DNA of 6,630 nucleotides. It comes from Steroidobacteraceae bacterium. GTDB taxonomy: Bacteria; Pseudomonadota; Gammaproteobacteria; Steroidobacterales; Steroidobacteraceae. This document shows, in pieces, positions 6,533-6,630 of this stretch (its first letter is position 1; the number at the start of each line of letters is the position of its first letter). Position numbers and translations under genes: made by a program. The notes beneath the pieces were generated by a model. It saw only the letters and a list, made by a program, of their open reading frames with translations, was not told the DNA's origin and did not search any database. The DNA lies in contig JALRHE010000022.1 in assembly GCA_023253235.1 (NCBI GenBank), forward strand, positions 1 through 6,630, in the 5' to 3' direction.

Positions 6533-6630
6533 TGTGCAGCTCCCGTAACGGTGGCCGGGTCGGGCAACACTTCAAAGGTGGCCGGATACGCCGGTGCCAC
6601 GCCGTGTTTCACGGCCCACAGGTACCAGTT
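6529..6630 (-). CDS. pufM: Photosynthetic reaction centre M subunit (PufM), last 33 residues
   Basis: The final 33 codons of pufM run from the right edge to a TGA at 6529-6531 (complement). The M subunit is one of the two membrane core proteins that bind the bacteriochlorophylls, bacteriopheophytins and quinones. The visible NWYLWAVKHGVAPAYP is the typical end of M; Rhodobacter sphaeroides has NWYVWGQNHGMAPLN and stops there. Here about 17 further residues follow (ATFEVLPDPATVTGAAQ), resembling the longer M C-terminus of species with a bound tetraheme cytochrome such as Blastochloris viridis. This agrees with pufC being the next gene. The stop overlaps the pufC start by 4 nt. The rest of the gene lies outside the window. 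Confidence 0.92.
   Translation of the reverse strand, partial: NWYLWAVKHGVAPAYPATFEVLPDPATVTGAAQ
6540..6544 (-). promoter_or_regulatory. Ribosome binding site of pufC, inside the pufM 3' end
   Basis: Read on the minus strand, GGGAG lies 7 nt before the pufC ATG and within the last codons of pufM. It supports the ATG at 6532 as the start, which is also the position that places the lipoprotein signal peptide at the N-terminus. The ATGA junction with the pufM stop suggests coupled translation. Confidence 0.65.

Noticed and set aside
1..6630. tRNA or rRNA genes, CRISPR arrays, insertion sequences or phage genes
   Set aside because: None was seen. Genes fill the window with gaps of at most 30 bp, and the only exact longer repeat noted is the coding one in pufC.

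Overview
The window is part of the photosynthesis gene cluster of a GC-rich purple phototrophic bacterium. The reaction-centre proteins are the purple type II kind: the H subunit PuhA, the M subunit PufM and the membrane-anchored tetraheme cytochrome PufC. A bound tetraheme cytochrome, together with the extended C-terminus of PufM that usually accompanies it, occurs in many gamma- and betaproteobacterial phototrophs, in Blastochloris-like alphaproteobacteria, and in lineages that acquired such a cluster by transfer (for example Gemmatimonas). I favour Gammaproteobacteria or Betaproteobacteria, but the class cannot be settled by eye.

Layout. On the + strand (1-4382) lies a tightly packed run: puhA (5' end cut by the window), puhB, puhC, puhE and dxs. 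On the - strand (6630 down to 4413) lies pufM (only its 3' end is present), pufC and ispH. The two runs converge tail to tail with 30 bp between the dxs and ispH stop codons. No intergenic stretch exceeds 30 bp, and no RNA gene, mobile element or CRISPR array was seen. The promoters of both operons must lie outside the window.

How the genes fit together. PuhA, PufM and PufC are structural parts of the reaction centre. PuhB, PuhC and PuhE are membrane proteins needed for reaction-centre and light-harvesting complex assembly. Dxs and IspH are the first and last enzymes of the MEP isoprenoid pathway, which supplies carotenoids, the bacteriochlorophyll phytyl tail and quinones. Each sits as the distal gene of one photosynthetic operon and overlaps the gene before it (4 nt for puhE/dxs, 1 nt for pufC/ispH), so isoprenoid supply seems tied to synthesis of the photosynthetic apparatus.

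Most of the content is known biology. The points most worth a second look are the paired placement of dxs and ispH at the ends of convergent puh and puf operons, a Dxs that lacks about 32 residues of a loop present in the E. coli enzyme and carries an extra C-terminal tail, and an Ala/Pro-rich C-terminal tail on PufC.
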